DNA of 64,000 nucleotides from Flavimaribacter sp024343425 (GCA_965227645.1 OZ245773.1:2542001-2606000); one strand, 5' to 3'. Shown: positions 7,753 to 17,714, counted from the stretch's first letter. The notes: generated from the sequence alone by a model not told the origin. Program-made: numbers and translations.

Positions 7753-9759
7753 ATGCGGCTCCTGCGCGCCATCAGCCCTGTCGGCTGGTTCTGGATCGGG
7801 GCCTTCGCCATATCGCTGTTTCTGGCCGAACACGCAAAGAGCTGGTCGCGCGCCCATGACATGCGCTGGCTTATGGACACGCCGCGCGCAATCCGCTTTC
7901 CGATCAAGGACGATATTTCCGATTTCATGGATTGGCTGGTCAACAGCGCCACTTTCGGCCTGTTCACCTTTACCCAGTTCACGCGCGCCATCTCCTGGCT
8001 GATCGAGCAACCCTATCTGCTCGTCAAATCCATGCTGGTGACGGGCTGGGTTCAGGGGTTCGGCGACAACGCCGTGCAACTCCTGCCGCCTTTCAGCTGG
8101 ATCGCCGTGATCGTCACGGTGTTCGCCATGGGCTACTATGCCCGCAACCTGTGGCTCGGACTGTTCGTTGCGGCGTGTTTCCTTTACCTGGCGATTTTCG
8201 GCCAGTGGGAAAGCGCGATGGTGACGCTGTCATCGATCCTGATCGCCGTGCCGATCGGGGTCGCGGGCGGCCTCCTCCTCGGGATCCTCGCCTATCGCTG
8301 GCGCTGGTTCAACGTGGCGATATCGCCGGTGCTCGACCTTATGCAGACGGTGCCAATCTTCGCCTATCTTGTGCCAATCCTTTTCCTCTTCGGTTTCGGC
8401 CCCGTGGCCGCGCTGCTCGCGACCATCATCTACGCCATGCCGCCGATGGTGCGGATCACGACCCTGGCGCTGAAATCGGTTCCGGAGGAAATCCGCGAAT
8501 TCGGACTGATGGCCGGCTGCACGAACCGGCAAATGACGTGGAAAGTGCTGGTTCCCGCCGCAAATCGCAGCCTGATGGTCGGCGTCAATCAGGTCATCAT
8601 GCTGTCGCTCAACATGGTGATCATCGCGTCGATGATCGGCGCCGGCGGTTTGGGCTACGATGTTCTGACGTCGCTACGGCGTCTCGATATCGGCGGAGGC
8701 CTCGAGGCCGGCGTCGCAATCGTAGTCCTTGCGATCGCGCTCGACCGCCTGAGCCAGGCATTCGCGGACCGCAACCCGCCCGATCACTCCGCCCTGCCCG
8801 CCAGTCCGGTCCGTCGTCATCCCTGGATCACGACATGTCTCCTGGTGGCGCTCGGGACCGGTCTGGCCGGCCTCTTCCTGCCGGCTCTGCAAGCCTATCC
8901 GCGGGAACTGTGGGTCACCACCGGCGACTTCTGGTCGAAGCTCGTGGAATACATCAACGTCAATTTCTTCGACCAGATCGAAGCCGTGAAGACTTTCATG
9001 CTGGTGACCTTCCTCGTGCCCGTGAAGCGTTTTCTGCTCGGCCTTCCCTGGCCCTGGGTGATCGCGCTACTGACTTTCGCGGGTTGGCAGTTGGGCCGCT
9101 GGCGACTGGCTGTCATGGTTTTGCTGATGTCGCTCTTCATCCTGGTCAATGATCTCTGGGACAAGGCGATGGTGACCGTCTATCTGGTCGGCGTGTCGGT
9201 CGTCATCGCAAGCCTGATCGGCATTCCGATCGGCGTCTGGTCGGCCCAGCACAAGCGCGCCGACCGCATCGTCGCCGCCGTGATTGACACGCTGCAGACA
9301 TTGCCGAGCTTCGTCTATCTCATCCCGGTCGTCATGCTGTTTCGCGTCGGGGACTTCTCGGCGATGATAGCCGTCGTGCTCTACGCGCTCGCGCCGGCGA
9401 TCCGGTACGCCTCGCATGGCATCAAGACAGTCGATCCGCAACTGATCGAGGCCGGCATCGTCTCCGGCTGCACGCGACGGCAATTGCTGTGGCGCATCCG
9501 GTTGCCGCTGGCGCTGCCGGAAATCATGCTCGGCGTTAACCAGACGCTCATGCTTGCAATTTCCATGCTGGTTATCACCGCCCTCGTCGGCACGCGGGAA
9601 CTGGGCCAGGAAGTCTATATCGCCCTGACCAAGGCCGACACGGGCCGCGGCATCGTCGCCGGTCTGTCGATCGCCTTCATCGCCATCATCGCCGACCGGA
9701 TGATCGCCGCCGGCGCCGCGCGGGCACGGAAGCGACTTGGACTGGAGGCCGCCCGATGA
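7753..9759 (+). CDS. fused double-domain ABC permease, ProW type
   Basis: A 668-residue membrane protein made of two homologous permease domains in tandem. Each has a cytoplasmic EAA-type loop: EIREFGLMAGCTNRQMTWKV in the first half (near residue 250) and QLIEAGIVSGCTRRQLLWRI in the second (near residue 570). Each loop is followed by an M-x-GVNQ-x-M-L/M helix. ProW is normally one domain that dimerises; here a single polypeptide can supply both halves. It starts 3 bp after the ATPase gene and overlaps the next gene by ATGA. Confidence 0.92.
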   Translation: MRLLRAISPVGWFWIGAFAISLFLAEHAKSWSRAHDMRWLMDTPRAIRFPIKDDISDFMDWLVNSATFGLFTFTQFTRAISWLIEQPYLLVKSMLVTGWVQGFGDNAVQLLPPFSWIAVIVTVFAMGYYARNLWLGLFVAACFLYLAIFGQWESAMVTLSSILIAVPIGVAGGLLLGILAYRWRWFNVAISPVLDLMQTVPIFAYLVPILFLFGFGPVAALLATIIYAMPPMVRITTLALKSVPEEIREFGLMAGCTNRQMTWKVLVPAANRSLMVGVNQVIMLSLNMVIIASMIGAGGLGYDVLTSLRRLDIGGGLEAGVAIVVLAIALDRLSQAFADRNPPDHSALPASPVRRHPWITTCLLVALGTGLAGLFLPALQAYPRELWVTTGDFWSKLVEYINVNFFDQIEAVKTFMLVTFLVPVKRFLLGLPWPWVIALLTFAGWQLGRWRLAVMVLLMSLFILVNDLWDKAMVTVYLVGVSVVIASLIGIPIGVWSAQHKRADRIVAAVIDTLQTLPSFVYLIPVVMLFRVGDFSAMIAVVLYALAPAIRYASHGIKTVDPQLIEAGIVSGCTRRQLLWRIRLPLALPEIMLGVNQTLMLAISMLVITALVGTRELGQEVYIALTKADTGRGIVAGLSIAFIAIIADRMIAAGAARARKRLGLEAAR

Positions 9760-10631
9760 TTTCTCCCAGAGAGCGCGCAGCATCGCTTGCCTGCTGGACC
9801 GGACCGGTTGACCCGACGCCGCTCGACGGCGGCATCACCAACACCAATTTCATTGTCGAGGACGCCGGTCGCCGGTTCGTGGTTCGCATCGGCGAGGACA
9901 TTCCCATCCATCAGGTGATGCGTTTCAACGAGCTGGCGGCCAGCCGCGCCGCGCATGCGGCGGGCGTTTCGCCGGCGGTTCATCATGCCGAGGCCGGCGC
10001 CCTTGTGCTTGACTTCGTCGAGGGCAAAACGCTGTCGGAGGAAGACGTGCGCCGGCAACCCGTGCTTGAGCGCATCGTTCCGGTGATCGCACAATGCCAC
10101 CGAGAAATCCCGAAGCATGTGCGCGGTCCGGCGCTCGCATTCTGGGTCTTTCATGTTCTGCGCGATTATGCGGCGACGATCATCGAAGGCGACAGTCCCC
10201 ATACGGATCTGCTGCCGGTCTTGATGAAGCGCGCAGAAATCCTGGAGGAACGGGTTGGCCCGGTGACGCTCGTCTATGGGCACAACGACCTCCTGCCCGC
10301 GAATTTCATCGACGACGGCGAGCGTATCTGGCTGATCGACTGGGATTACGCCGGGTTCAATTCACCGCTGTTCGACCTTGGAGGCCTCGCCTCGAACAAC
10401 GGTCTGTCGCCCAGCCAAGAAGACTGGCTGCTCGAAACCTACTTCGACGCGCCGGCGACAGACGCGCTTCGCGACAGCTACCGCGCCATGAAATGCGCCT
10501 CGCTGCTGCGCGAGACGATGTGGTCGATGGTCTCGGAAATCCATTCGAGCATCGATTTCGACTATGCGGCCTACACCCATGAAAATCTTGCCCGGTTCGA
10601 AGCAAGTTGGGCGGAAATTAAAACAGGATGA
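9756..10631 (+). CDS. choline/ethanolamine kinase-like phosphotransferase (APH fold)
   Basis: A 291-residue kinase-like protein. LDGGITNTNFIVEDAGRRFVVRIG forms the nucleotide loop and ATP-binding Lys/Arg strand. The catalytic loop HNDLLPANF lies near residue 175 and the metal-binding IDWDYAG near 195, as in LicA-type choline kinases and aminoglycoside phosphotransferases. Its start overlaps the permease stop by four bases, so it is translationally coupled to the quaternary-amine importer. That context favours choline, ethanolamine or a related amino alcohol as substrate, but this is inference. Confidence 0.85.
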   Translation: MISPRERAASLACWTGPVDPTPLDGGITNTNFIVEDAGRRFVVRIGEDIPIHQVMRFNELAASRAAHAAGVSPAVHHAEAGALVLDFVEGKTLSEEDVRRQPVLERIVPVIAQCHREIPKHVRGPALAFWVFHVLRDYAATIIEGDSPHTDLLPVLMKRAEILEERVGPVTLVYGHNDLLPANFIDDGERIWLIDWDYAGFNSPLFDLGGLASNNGLSPSQEDWLLETYFDAPATDALRDSYRAMKCASLLRETMWSMVSEIHSSIDFDYAAYTHENLARFEASWAEIKTG

Positions 10632-10644
10632 GGAACGACTGATA

Positions 10645-13095
10645 ATGGCTGACTTTCCAACTTCGGCCAGGGCCGTGATTATCGGCGGCGGCATCGTGGG
10701 GTGTTCGACCGCCTATCATCTGGGGAAACTCGGCTGGACCGACACGGTTTTGCTGGAGCGCAAGAAGCTGACCTCTGGCACGACCTTCCACGCCGCGGGC
10801 CTCGTCGGCCAGTTGCGCTCGAGCGCCAACATCACCCAGATGTTGGGCAATTCCGTCGCGCTCTACAAGTCTCTGGAAGCCGAGACTGGACAGGCGACGG
10901 GCTGGAAGATGAATGGCGGCCTGCGCCTTGCCTGCAACGAGGAACGCTGGACGGAAGTCAAACGACAGGCGACGACCGCGCATTCCTTCGGCCTGGAAAT
11001 GCAGCTTCTCACGCCGCGCGAAGCGCAGGACCTGTGGCCGATCATGGATATTTCCGATGTCGTCGGCGCCGCCTTCCTGCCGACCGACGGCCAGGCGAAC
11101 CCGTACGACATTACACAGGCGCTGGCCAAGGGCGCGCGCATGTCGGGCGTATCAATCTTCGAGGACACGAAGGTTCTGAAGATCCTGACGCGCGACGGCA
11201 AGGTTGTCGGCGTAGAGACCGAAAAAGGCGCGATCGCCTGCGAAAAAGTGATCTGCTGCGCCGGACAATGGACCCGCACGCTGGCCGCCACCGTCGGCGT
11301 CAACGTGCCCCTGGTCTCGGTCGAGCACCAGTACATGGTGACCGAACCGATCGAAGGCGTGACGACCAACCTGCCTACCCTGCGCGACCCGGACAGGCTG
11401 ACATACTACAAGGAGGAAGTCGGCGGGCTCGTCATGGGCGGATACGAATCCAATCCGATCCCCTGGGCCATGGACGGCATTCCGGAGGACTTCCACTACA
11501 CGCTGCTCGATTCGAATTTCGACCATTTCGAGCCGATGGTGGAGCTGGCGCTCGGACGCGTCCCTGCCCTGGAATCGGCGGGTGTGAAGGAACTGGTCAA
11601 TGGGCCGGAGAGCTTTACCCCGGACGGCAATTTTATTCTCGGCGAAGCCCCCGAACTGCGGAACTTTTTCGTCGGCGCGGGTTTCAACGCCTTCGGCATC
11701 GCCGCCGGCGGCGGCGCCGGGCAAGCTCTGGCCGAATGGGTGACAATGGGCGAGCCGCCCTACGACCTGTGGCCGGTCGATATCCGTCGCTTCGGCAGAC
11801 CGCATTTCGACACGGACTGGGTGCGCACGCGCACACTCGAGGCCTACGGCAAGCATTACACCATGGCCTGGCCCCACGAGGAGAACAGTTCGGGGCGGCC
11901 CTGTCGTCGATCGCCTCTCTACAGCCAGATGAAAGACGCAGGCGCCTGTTTGGGAGAAAAACTTGGATGGGAGCGTCCGAACTGGTTTGCCGACATCGAA
12001 GCGGGCGAAGAACCGCGAGACGTTTACAGCTTCGGCCGCCAGAACTGGTTTGGCGCCGTCGCCAGGGAACATGAAGCCGCGCGCACGGACGCGGTGCTCT
12101 TCGACCAGAGTTCATTCGCGAAGTTCAAACTGGTGGGCCCCGATGCGGAGGCGGCGCTCTCCTGGATCTGCGCCAATGACGTCGCAAAGCCTGTCGGTTC
12201 GCTGACCTACACGCAGATGCTCAACGATCACGGCGGCATCGAATGCGACCTGACGGTTGCGCGTATCGCCCAGGACGAATTCTATATCGTCACCGGCACG
12301 GGCTTCGCCACCCGCGACTTCGACTGGATCAGGCGCAATATCCCCGACGGAATGAACGCGCAGCTCGTTGACGTGACCTCGGCCTATGCGGTGCTGTCGC
12401 TGATGGGACCGAAATCGAGGGACATACTGCAAGCCGTCACCAAAGCCGATATCGGCAACGACGCCTTCCCCTTCGGCAAGGTTCGTTCAATCGGCATTGC
12501 AGGCGCCATCGTCATGGCGCTGCGCGTGACGTATGTCGGCGAACTCGGATGGGAGCTCCACATTCCGTCTGAATACGCAATCGCCGTATTCGAGGCGTTG
12601 CAGAGGGAGGGCGAGGCTTATGGTCTGCGCAACGCCGGATACAGGGCCATCGAGTCGCTTCGCCTTGAGAAGGGATATCGTGCATGGGGTTCGGATATCG
12701 GCCCCGACCACACACCGCTGGAGGCCGGCCTCGGCTGGGCCGTTAAGCTCAGGAAGAACATCGACTTCAAGGGCCGCCGGGCAATCGAGAAACAGCGTTC
12801 CGAAGGCGTACGTAAAATGCTGGCCTGTTTCACGGTCGATGATCCCGAAATCATCCTGCTCGGACGCGAGACGATTTTCCGAAACGGCGAACGCGTCGGC
12901 TGGCTGACGTCCGGCGGCTTCGGTCATCATCTGCAAACGCCGATCGGATATGGCTATGTCCGCAATCCCGATGGCGTCGACGCCGACTTTGTGCTGTCAG
13001 GCGACTATGAACTGGAAATCGCCACGGAGCGGGTTCCGTGCGCAGTCACGCTCGATGTGCTTTACGACCCCAAAATGCTCAGAGTTAAATCCTGA
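10645..13095 (+). CDS. FAD-dependent dimethylglycine/sarcosine dehydrogenase-like protein with GcvT domain
   Basis: An 816-residue two-part enzyme. The N-terminal DAO-type FAD domain starts AVIIGGGIVGCSTAYHLGKLG, followed by TTFHAAGLV; the His near residue 49 is where FAD is covalently attached in dimethylglycine and sarcosine dehydrogenases. From about residue 430 the protein continues into a tetrahydrofolate-binding GcvT/aminomethyltransferase domain (SSFAKFKLVGPDAEAAL, GELGWELHIP, ESLRLEKGYRAWGSDIGPDHTPLEAGL). The family oxidatively demethylates N-methylglycines and hands the methyl carbon to folate. As last gene of the importer operon it probably degrades the imported methylated amine or its product. 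Confidence 0.92.
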   Translation: MADFPTSARAVIIGGGIVGCSTAYHLGKLGWTDTVLLERKKLTSGTTFHAAGLVGQLRSSANITQMLGNSVALYKSLEAETGQATGWKMNGGLRLACNEERWTEVKRQATTAHSFGLEMQLLTPREAQDLWPIMDISDVVGAAFLPTDGQANPYDITQALAKGARMSGVSIFEDTKVLKILTRDGKVVGVETEKGAIACEKVICCAGQWTRTLAATVGVNVPLVSVEHQYMVTEPIEGVTTNLPTLRDPDRLTYYKEEVGGLVMGGYESNPIPWAMDGIPEDFHYTLLDSNFDHFEPMVELALGRVPALESAGVKELVNGPESFTPDGNFILGEAPELRNFFVGAGFNAFGIAAGGGAGQALAEWVTMGEPPYDLWPVDIRRFGRPHFDTDWVRTRTLEAYGKHYTMAWPHEENSSGRPCRRSPLYSQMKDAGACLGEKLGWERPNWFADIEAGEEPRDVYSFGRQNWFGAVAREHEAARTDAVLFDQSSFAKFKLVGPDAEAALSWICANDVAKPVGSLTYTQMLNDHGGIECDLTVARIAQDEFYIVTGTGFATRDFDWIRRNIPDGMNAQLVDVTSAYAVLSLMGPKSRDILQAVTKADIGNDAFPFGKVRSIGIAGAIVMALRVTYVGELGWELHIPSEYAIAVFEALQREGEAYGLRNAGYRAIESLRLEKGYRAWGSDIGPDHTPLEAGLGWAVKLRKNIDFKGRRAIEKQRSEGVRKMLACFTVDDPEIILLGRETIFRNGERVGWLTSGGFGHHLQTPIGYGYVRNPDGVDADFVLSGDYELEIATERVPCAVTLDVLYDPKMLRVKS

Positions 13096-13662
13096 GACGT
13101 TTTAAAAAACGAATCGCATTGAAAGGTGTTGGAAGCCGGGCGCCCGCTGCGAAGGGCCGCGATTGATTCGTTGAGAAAAGAAAGAGGGGAAAGCGGCAGC
13201 CATCCGTTGAGGCGGAACTTCAGGCCCCGCTTTCCCTTTTGATGCAACCCGGGCGACGTGGGTCACACTCAAAACATTTTTCCCCGATGCGTTGTATTCC
13301 GCTATCAGGGACAGATCACGTTTCCTTCAACCATACGAAGAAAATTTGGTAACCGGCTAATCAGAAAAATCCGCATCCAATTTCTCCGAAAACCTTTCCT
13401 CCCAAGGTCTCAGGCAGCCCGGAGATTATGCAACCATTGCGACTGACGCAATCACCCAAACGGGTGGTGGGATCGCTATCGCCACATCTATAGTGTTGGT
13501 TTAACACGATATATTAGGACAACCATGCATAGGCAGATTGATTGTTTGGTAAAAAAAAATTGACAAAACAGGTGTTTCGGTTGAATCGCTAGTAAGAATA
13601 TTTTTTTGCTTACGGTTTTGATTGTCTGGTCGCCTTGTTTTTAGTCACGATTTGGAATCAGC
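13096..13662. other. 567-bp intergenic region: terminator plus AT-rich tract
   Basis: The left part holds a rho-independent-type terminator (13187-13240). The remainder becomes AT-rich after about 13460, with homopolymer runs and a TTGACA hexamer around 13560 that could be a -35 box for the histidine kinase gene. No credible coding frame was found: a 62-codon frame at 13258-13446 has no ribosome site and no recognisable features. Confidence 0.6.
13187..13240 (+). terminator. terminator of the quaternary-amine operon
   Basis: GGGAAAGCGG (13187-13196) pairs with CCGCTTTCCC (13227-13236), which is followed by TTTT. The 30-nt loop is long but can be partly structured. The position, about 90 bp after the dehydrogenase stop, suits the end of the operon. 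Confidence 0.6.
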
Positions 13663-15393
13663 TTGCAAAATTCAATTGACGAAATACAGGTTAAAATTGC
13701 GGTCATGCAGCAGCTGGCCCGTCGCGCTCCAATTTCAATCGCGACATCCATAGTGTTCGCTTCAATTGCAGCGATATTTTTTGCATTTTCGGCTACGGTT
13801 CCGGAAATCATAGCCTTTTGGCTTGTCATCTTCATGTGCTGCACTCCCCCGATGCTCTACCTGCTTGCACAGCGCACTTTTCCGTTCGACAGCGGGAACA
13901 TCCAGAGTTACCAGCTTGTCCACACATGCAATGCGGCCATTTCCGGGTTCGCCTGGGGCGTTGGCATCGCGATATTGGCCGACCCATCATCGAATTATTC
14001 CCTGACATCATCGTTTCTGCTGCTTACTTGCTACGTCATTGCAGCGATTCTTGCTCTCGGCGACTTCTACCGCTCCTATATCGCGTTGCTAGTCACGGGG
14101 CTTACACCGTTCGGTTTGACCATGCTGATGCACGGAAGCAGGCAGTCATTGTTGGTCGCCGCAGTCGCGCTGCTTCTGATCCTGATCATCAGTTATTCCG
14201 TCAGGGTAATCAGTCAGAACCGCTGCAGAAACATACGGGCGCAGCTCGAGAACCAGCTTTTTCTTGCACAGCTTCAGCAACAGCGCGACGCCATCCAGCG
14301 CGTCAACGAGTACAAGAGCAGCTTCCTCGCCGCGACCAGCCATGACATGGCGCAACCGCTGGAAGCACAGGGCAATTTCATCGTTTCCCTTCGGCGCCTG
14401 CTCAAGAACAGGGAAGAGCGTGAACTGCTGTCCAAGATCGAGGACAGCTGGAAAAGCATGAAAAATCTGCTTGAAGGCCTGACGGACATTTCAAGCATAG
14501 ACGCAGCCACCATCATGCCACGGCCGACGGAGATCGATCTGAGCGATCTGATCGAACGTCTAATCGATGAAATCAGCATCAAAGCGCGCAGGAAATCCCT
14601 GCAGTTAAACACCGACCTCGAGCCCTGCACTGTTCGGACCGACGCGACTTTGCTTGCGAGGATTCTGCGCAACGTCTTATCCAACGCCGTCAAGTTCACG
14701 CCTTCGCGCGGCCGGATAGACATCGGCGTGGCATGCTTTGGAAACCAGGCAGTGATCTCGATCGCCGACACCGGCCCGGGCGTCCCCTCGGACAAGCATG
14801 TGGCTATCTTCAAGGACTATGTGCAACTGGGCGCCCCCGGCCGCGGAAGCGACATGGGGATGGGGCTTGGACTTTCCATTGTCAAACGGCTGTGCGAACT
14901 GCTGGACATCGAAATGGATTTCCGCTCCGCGCCTGGCGCTGGCACGCGCTTCAGTTTCCGGCTGCCGCCGGTTGACGCCGAAACCGCCAGACCGCCAGCG
15001 CCTAACCCCCGTCTCGAGCCGTTGCGAAAACGTCTGCTCGTCATCACATCGGACAAGATGCTGCGCGAAGACATCTCGAGAACGCTGTCGGAATGGCAAT
15101 GCGAGGTCTATTGCAGCGGCGATGCGGAAGAGGCGTGCCGGATCATCAGAACAACCGGTTCGACGCCTGATGTCGCTATCGTCAGTCTGGACGGCTCCGA
15201 GAAAACCGGTGAAACCGTGGTCAGCCTGCGCTCCAGAATGTCGTCGACGATCCCTGCGATTGTCTTGCGTCACGAAGGCGACGGACCGCCTCCTGACCTG
15301 GACCACACGACCGTGCTCGACGCCCCCCATTCCAACAGAAAACTGCACGAGGCCGTGCTGGCTGCATCGGCGTCGAGCCTTGCAGCTGAATAG
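13663..15393 (+). CDS. hybrid sensor histidine kinase with degenerate receiver domain
   Basis: A membrane kinase of 576 residues. Six hydrophobic helices fill residues 20-185. A short linker leads to the H-box FLAATSHDMAQPLEA (His227), resembling the NahK-type HDxxQPL box. N-box NVLSNAVKFTP, G1 DTGPGVP and G2 GMGLGLS complete the ATPase. The C-terminal 120 residues look like a receiver, but the acidic pocket reads TSDK and the usual Lys-Pro is AP (LDAPHSN), so phosphotransfer there is doubtful. The start may be the TTG at 13663 or an in-frame ATG at 13705; neither has a strong ribosome site. A LuxR-type regulator is convergent 13 bp downstream. Confidence 0.88.
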   Translation: MQNSIDEIQVKIAVMQQLARRAPISIATSIVFASIAAIFFAFSATVPEIIAFWLVIFMCCTPPMLYLLAQRTFPFDSGNIQSYQLVHTCNAAISGFAWGVGIAILADPSSNYSLTSSFLLLTCYVIAAILALGDFYRSYIALLVTGLTPFGLTMLMHGSRQSLLVAAVALLLILIISYSVRVISQNRCRNIRAQLENQLFLAQLQQQRDAIQRVNEYKSSFLAATSHDMAQPLEAQGNFIVSLRRLLKNREERELLSKIEDSWKSMKNLLEGLTDISSIDAATIMPRPTEIDLSDLIERLIDEISIKARRKSLQLNTDLEPCTVRTDATLLARILRNVLSNAVKFTPSRGRIDIGVACFGNQAVISIADTGPGVPSDKHVAIFKDYVQLGAPGRGSDMGMGLGLSIVKRLCELLDIEMDFRSAPGAGTRFSFRLPPVDAETARPPAPNPRLEPLRKRLLVITSDKMLREDISRTLSEWQCEVYCSGDAEEACRIIRTTGSTPDVAIVSLDGSEKTGETVVSLRSRMSSTIPAIVLRHEGDGPPPDLDHTTVLDAPHSNRKLHEAVLAASASSLAAE

Positions 15394-15406
15394 CCCGGTC
15401 GTTACG

Positions 15407-16063
15407 TCATGATATGAGGCCCGTCTGCTGCGCGCGCCGGATACAGGCCGCCCTCGTCCCGACATTCAATACCTTGAAAATGTGCTTGAGATGCGATTTT
15501 ACCGTGTTCTCGCTGATGTTCAGCGCGTAGGCGACTTCCCTGTTCGAATGGCCGTCGGCAATCAGGTTCAGGACTTCGATCTGGCGCTCGCTCAACTGTG
15601 ATTCGGGTTGTACGGCGTTGCCGCCACGCAGGGAATAGCGGTCCTGCTCGAACAGATCCCATAATTGCGGCGGCAAGTAGGTTTCTCCGGCGAAGACCGT
15701 TTCGAGCGCATCCGACAACATTGCCTGCGTCGCGGTTTTTGGAATGAATCCCTGGGCCCCCAGCCGCAACGCCTCCTCCACCGGCGGCGCCGTGTGGACG
15801 CCAGACACGATGAGCACCGGCATCTTGAACCCTCTCGACCTGAGCGCCTTGACGAACGCGATCCCGTTCAGATTTTCCATGATGAGATCGGAAATGATCA
15901 GATCGAACAATCCGCCGTCGGCAAGAACCTCGATTGCGTCCAGAGGCGAGTTGAATACGGTGCACCGATAGGCGTCGTCCATGTCGGCGAGCAAGCGCGA
16001 CAGACCGTCGGCGAACATCTCGTGGTCGTCGATAATCGCGATCTCGACTGTTTTTTCAGCCAT
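15407..16063 (-). CDS. LuxR/NarL-family response regulator
   Basis: A 218-residue response regulator. The receiver has DD at 12-13, phospho-acceptor Asp59 (LIISDLIMEN) and the conserved Lys near 109 (GFIPKTAT). The C-terminal GerE helix-turn-helix (LSERQIEVLNLIADGHSNREVAYALNISENTVKSHLKHI) is complete. It ends 13 bp from the end of the hybrid histidine kinase on the opposite strand, and that kinase is its most likely partner. The target genes are unknown. Confidence 0.92.
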   Translation of the reverse strand: MAEKTVEIAIIDDHEMFADGLSRLLADMDDAYRCTVFNSPLDAIEVLADGGLFDLIISDLIMENLNGIAFVKALRSRGFKMPVLIVSGVHTAPPVEEALRLGAQGFIPKTATQAMLSDALETVFAGETYLPPQLWDLFEQDRYSLRGGNAVQPESQLSERQIEVLNLIADGHSNREVAYALNISENTVKSHLKHIFKVLNVGTRAACIRRAQQTGLIS

Positions 16064-16136
16064 CGCATTTTGTCCGTGCGTTGACCATTCGATCTGCGCC
16101 CATAGACCACTTGCGTCGCATCAGCAAATACATTCC

Positions 16137-17714
16137 TCAGAAAGCTTCGGCGCTGGCGCGCCGCCAGTCATCCGCGAACGCCGGCTGCACATTGTCGCCC
16201 AGAAGCTCATCCGGAGCCAGGGAGTCCTGTATTTGGGTGATGGTGCGCTCCGTCTCGTCGGCGACGCGCCGGTGGATCGCCGACGCATCAAGTTCGGACG
16301 GTTTTTCAAGCCCCATCGCCCCGATCAGGTCAAGGAAACTCTCTATCGTCGCCTTGTGGAAACTGGCGACCCTGTGCTGGCGGAGATTGATATCGACAGC
16401 CTGGGCGCGTTTGCGATCCTGGGTGGCGACGCCTGTTGGACAGGTGTTGGTGTTGCAACGAACGGCCTGAATGCAGCCCAGGGCGAACATCATCGGACGC
16501 GCCATGTTGCACATATCGGCGCCCAGCGCGATCTTTTCGATCATGTCAAAGCCTGTGACGATCTTGCCGCTGGCGATGATTCGGATCTTGTCGCGCAGAC
16601 CTGCTCCGACGAGGCAGGAGTGCACAAAGGGAAGTCCCTCGTTGATGGGCACGCCCAACCGGTCGGTAAACTCGACCGGCGCGGCGCCGGTGCCGCCCTC
16701 CGCGCCATCGACCGTGATGAAGTCCGGGAGGTTACCCGTCTTCAGCATCGCCTTGACGATCCCCATGAATTCATGCCTGCGACCAATGCACAACTTGAAA
16801 CCGACCGGCTTGCCGCCGCTGAGCTCGCGCAGTTGCACCACGAAGTCAAGCAAACCCTCAGGTGTCGAGAAGGTCTTGTGCGCGGGGGGCGAGATCACGT
16901 CCTTGCCCATCGGAACGCCGCGAATTTCCGAAATCTCCTTGTCGACCTTCGGCGCCGGGAGCACGCCGCCGTGAGCGGGTTTTGCGCCCTGTGAAAGCTT
17001 GATCTCGATCATCTTCACGACATCGAGCTTCGCCTTTTCCGCAAATTTGTCCGGATCGAAATCACCGTCCACCGTGCGGCATCCGAAATAGCCGGTTCCC
17101 ACCTGGAAAAAGATGTCGCCGCCGCCAGCCAGATGATACGGGCTCAACCCGCCTTCCCCGGTGTTGTGCGCGAAATTGCCAAGCCGAGCGCCGGCGTTCA
17201 GCGCGTGGATGGCGTTCGGGCTGAGCGCTCCGAAACTCATTGCGGATATGTTCAATCGAGAGGCTGAATAGGGTTTCGTGCATTGCGGCCCGCCGACGAG
17301 CACCCGAGCGGACTCGGGATCGGCCTTTTTCGGCGCAAGGGAATGACTCGCCCGTCTGAATCCCACATCCAGTATGTCGTATTGGGTGCCAAAGGGTTGG
17401 GTTTCTATCGAGCCGTCGGCGCGCGCATAAACCAGACGTCTCTGCAGCCTGTTGTAGGGTCTGCCGCTCTCGTTGCTTTCAATGAAATACTGCTGGATCT
17501 CGGGACTGATGAACTCGAACGCATAACGGAGGTGCCCGATGACCGGATAGTTGCGCAGAACATTATGCTGCGCCCAATGGATATCGAATATTCCGAGCGC
17601 CACGAACGGAACGACGATCACGAGAAGCCACCAGAACGGCGCCCACAATTGCGCCAGAAGAGCAACAAGGACGAGCGCCGTCACGGACGTTATATAGAAT
17701 ATGTTGCGAACCAC
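16137..17714 (-). CDS. membrane-anchored FMN-binding glutamate synthase-family protein
   Basis: A 525-residue protein beginning with two hydrophobic helices (residues 6-45) and continuing with an FMN-binding glutamate-synthase-type barrel: SAMSFGALSPNAIHALN, EGGLSPYH, IEIKLSQGAKPAHGG, DGAEGGTGAAP, and the Cys-containing CNTNTCPTGVATQ. It lacks the glutamine amidotransferase domain of true GltB, so it cannot by itself be a complete glutamate synthase; the substrate is unknown. The GTG start at 17714 is supported by GGGAGGA a few bases upstream. Confidence 0.88.
   Translation of the reverse strand: MVRNIFYITSVTALVLVALLAQLWAPFWWLLVIVVPFVALGIFDIHWAQHNVLRNYPVIGHLRYAFEFISPEIQQYFIESNESGRPYNRLQRRLVYARADGSIETQPFGTQYDILDVGFRRASHSLAPKKADPESARVLVGGPQCTKPYSASRLNISAMSFGALSPNAIHALNAGARLGNFAHNTGEGGLSPYHLAGGGDIFFQVGTGYFGCRTVDGDFDPDKFAEKAKLDVVKMIEIKLSQGAKPAHGGVLPAPKVDKEISEIRGVPMGKDVISPPAHKTFSTPEGLLDFVVQLRELSGGKPVGFKLCIGRRHEFMGIVKAMLKTGNLPDFITVDGAEGGTGAAPVEFTDRLGVPINEGLPFVHSCLVGAGLRDKIRIIASGKIVTGFDMIEKIALGADMCNMARPMMFALGCIQAVRCNTNTCPTGVATQDRKRAQAVDINLRQHRVASFHKATIESFLDLIGAMGLEKPSELDASAIHRRVADETERTITQIQDSLAPDELLGDNVQPAFADDWRRASAEAF

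Noticed and set aside
13258..13446. 62-codon frame in the gap after the dehydrogenase gene
   Set aside because: Composition is unlike neighbouring genes, there is no ribosome site, and it lies after a terminator.
16137..17714. Complete glutamate synthase (GltB)
   Set aside because: The glutamine amidotransferase and C-terminal domains are absent and the protein begins with membrane helices; only the FMN-barrel family relationship is supported.
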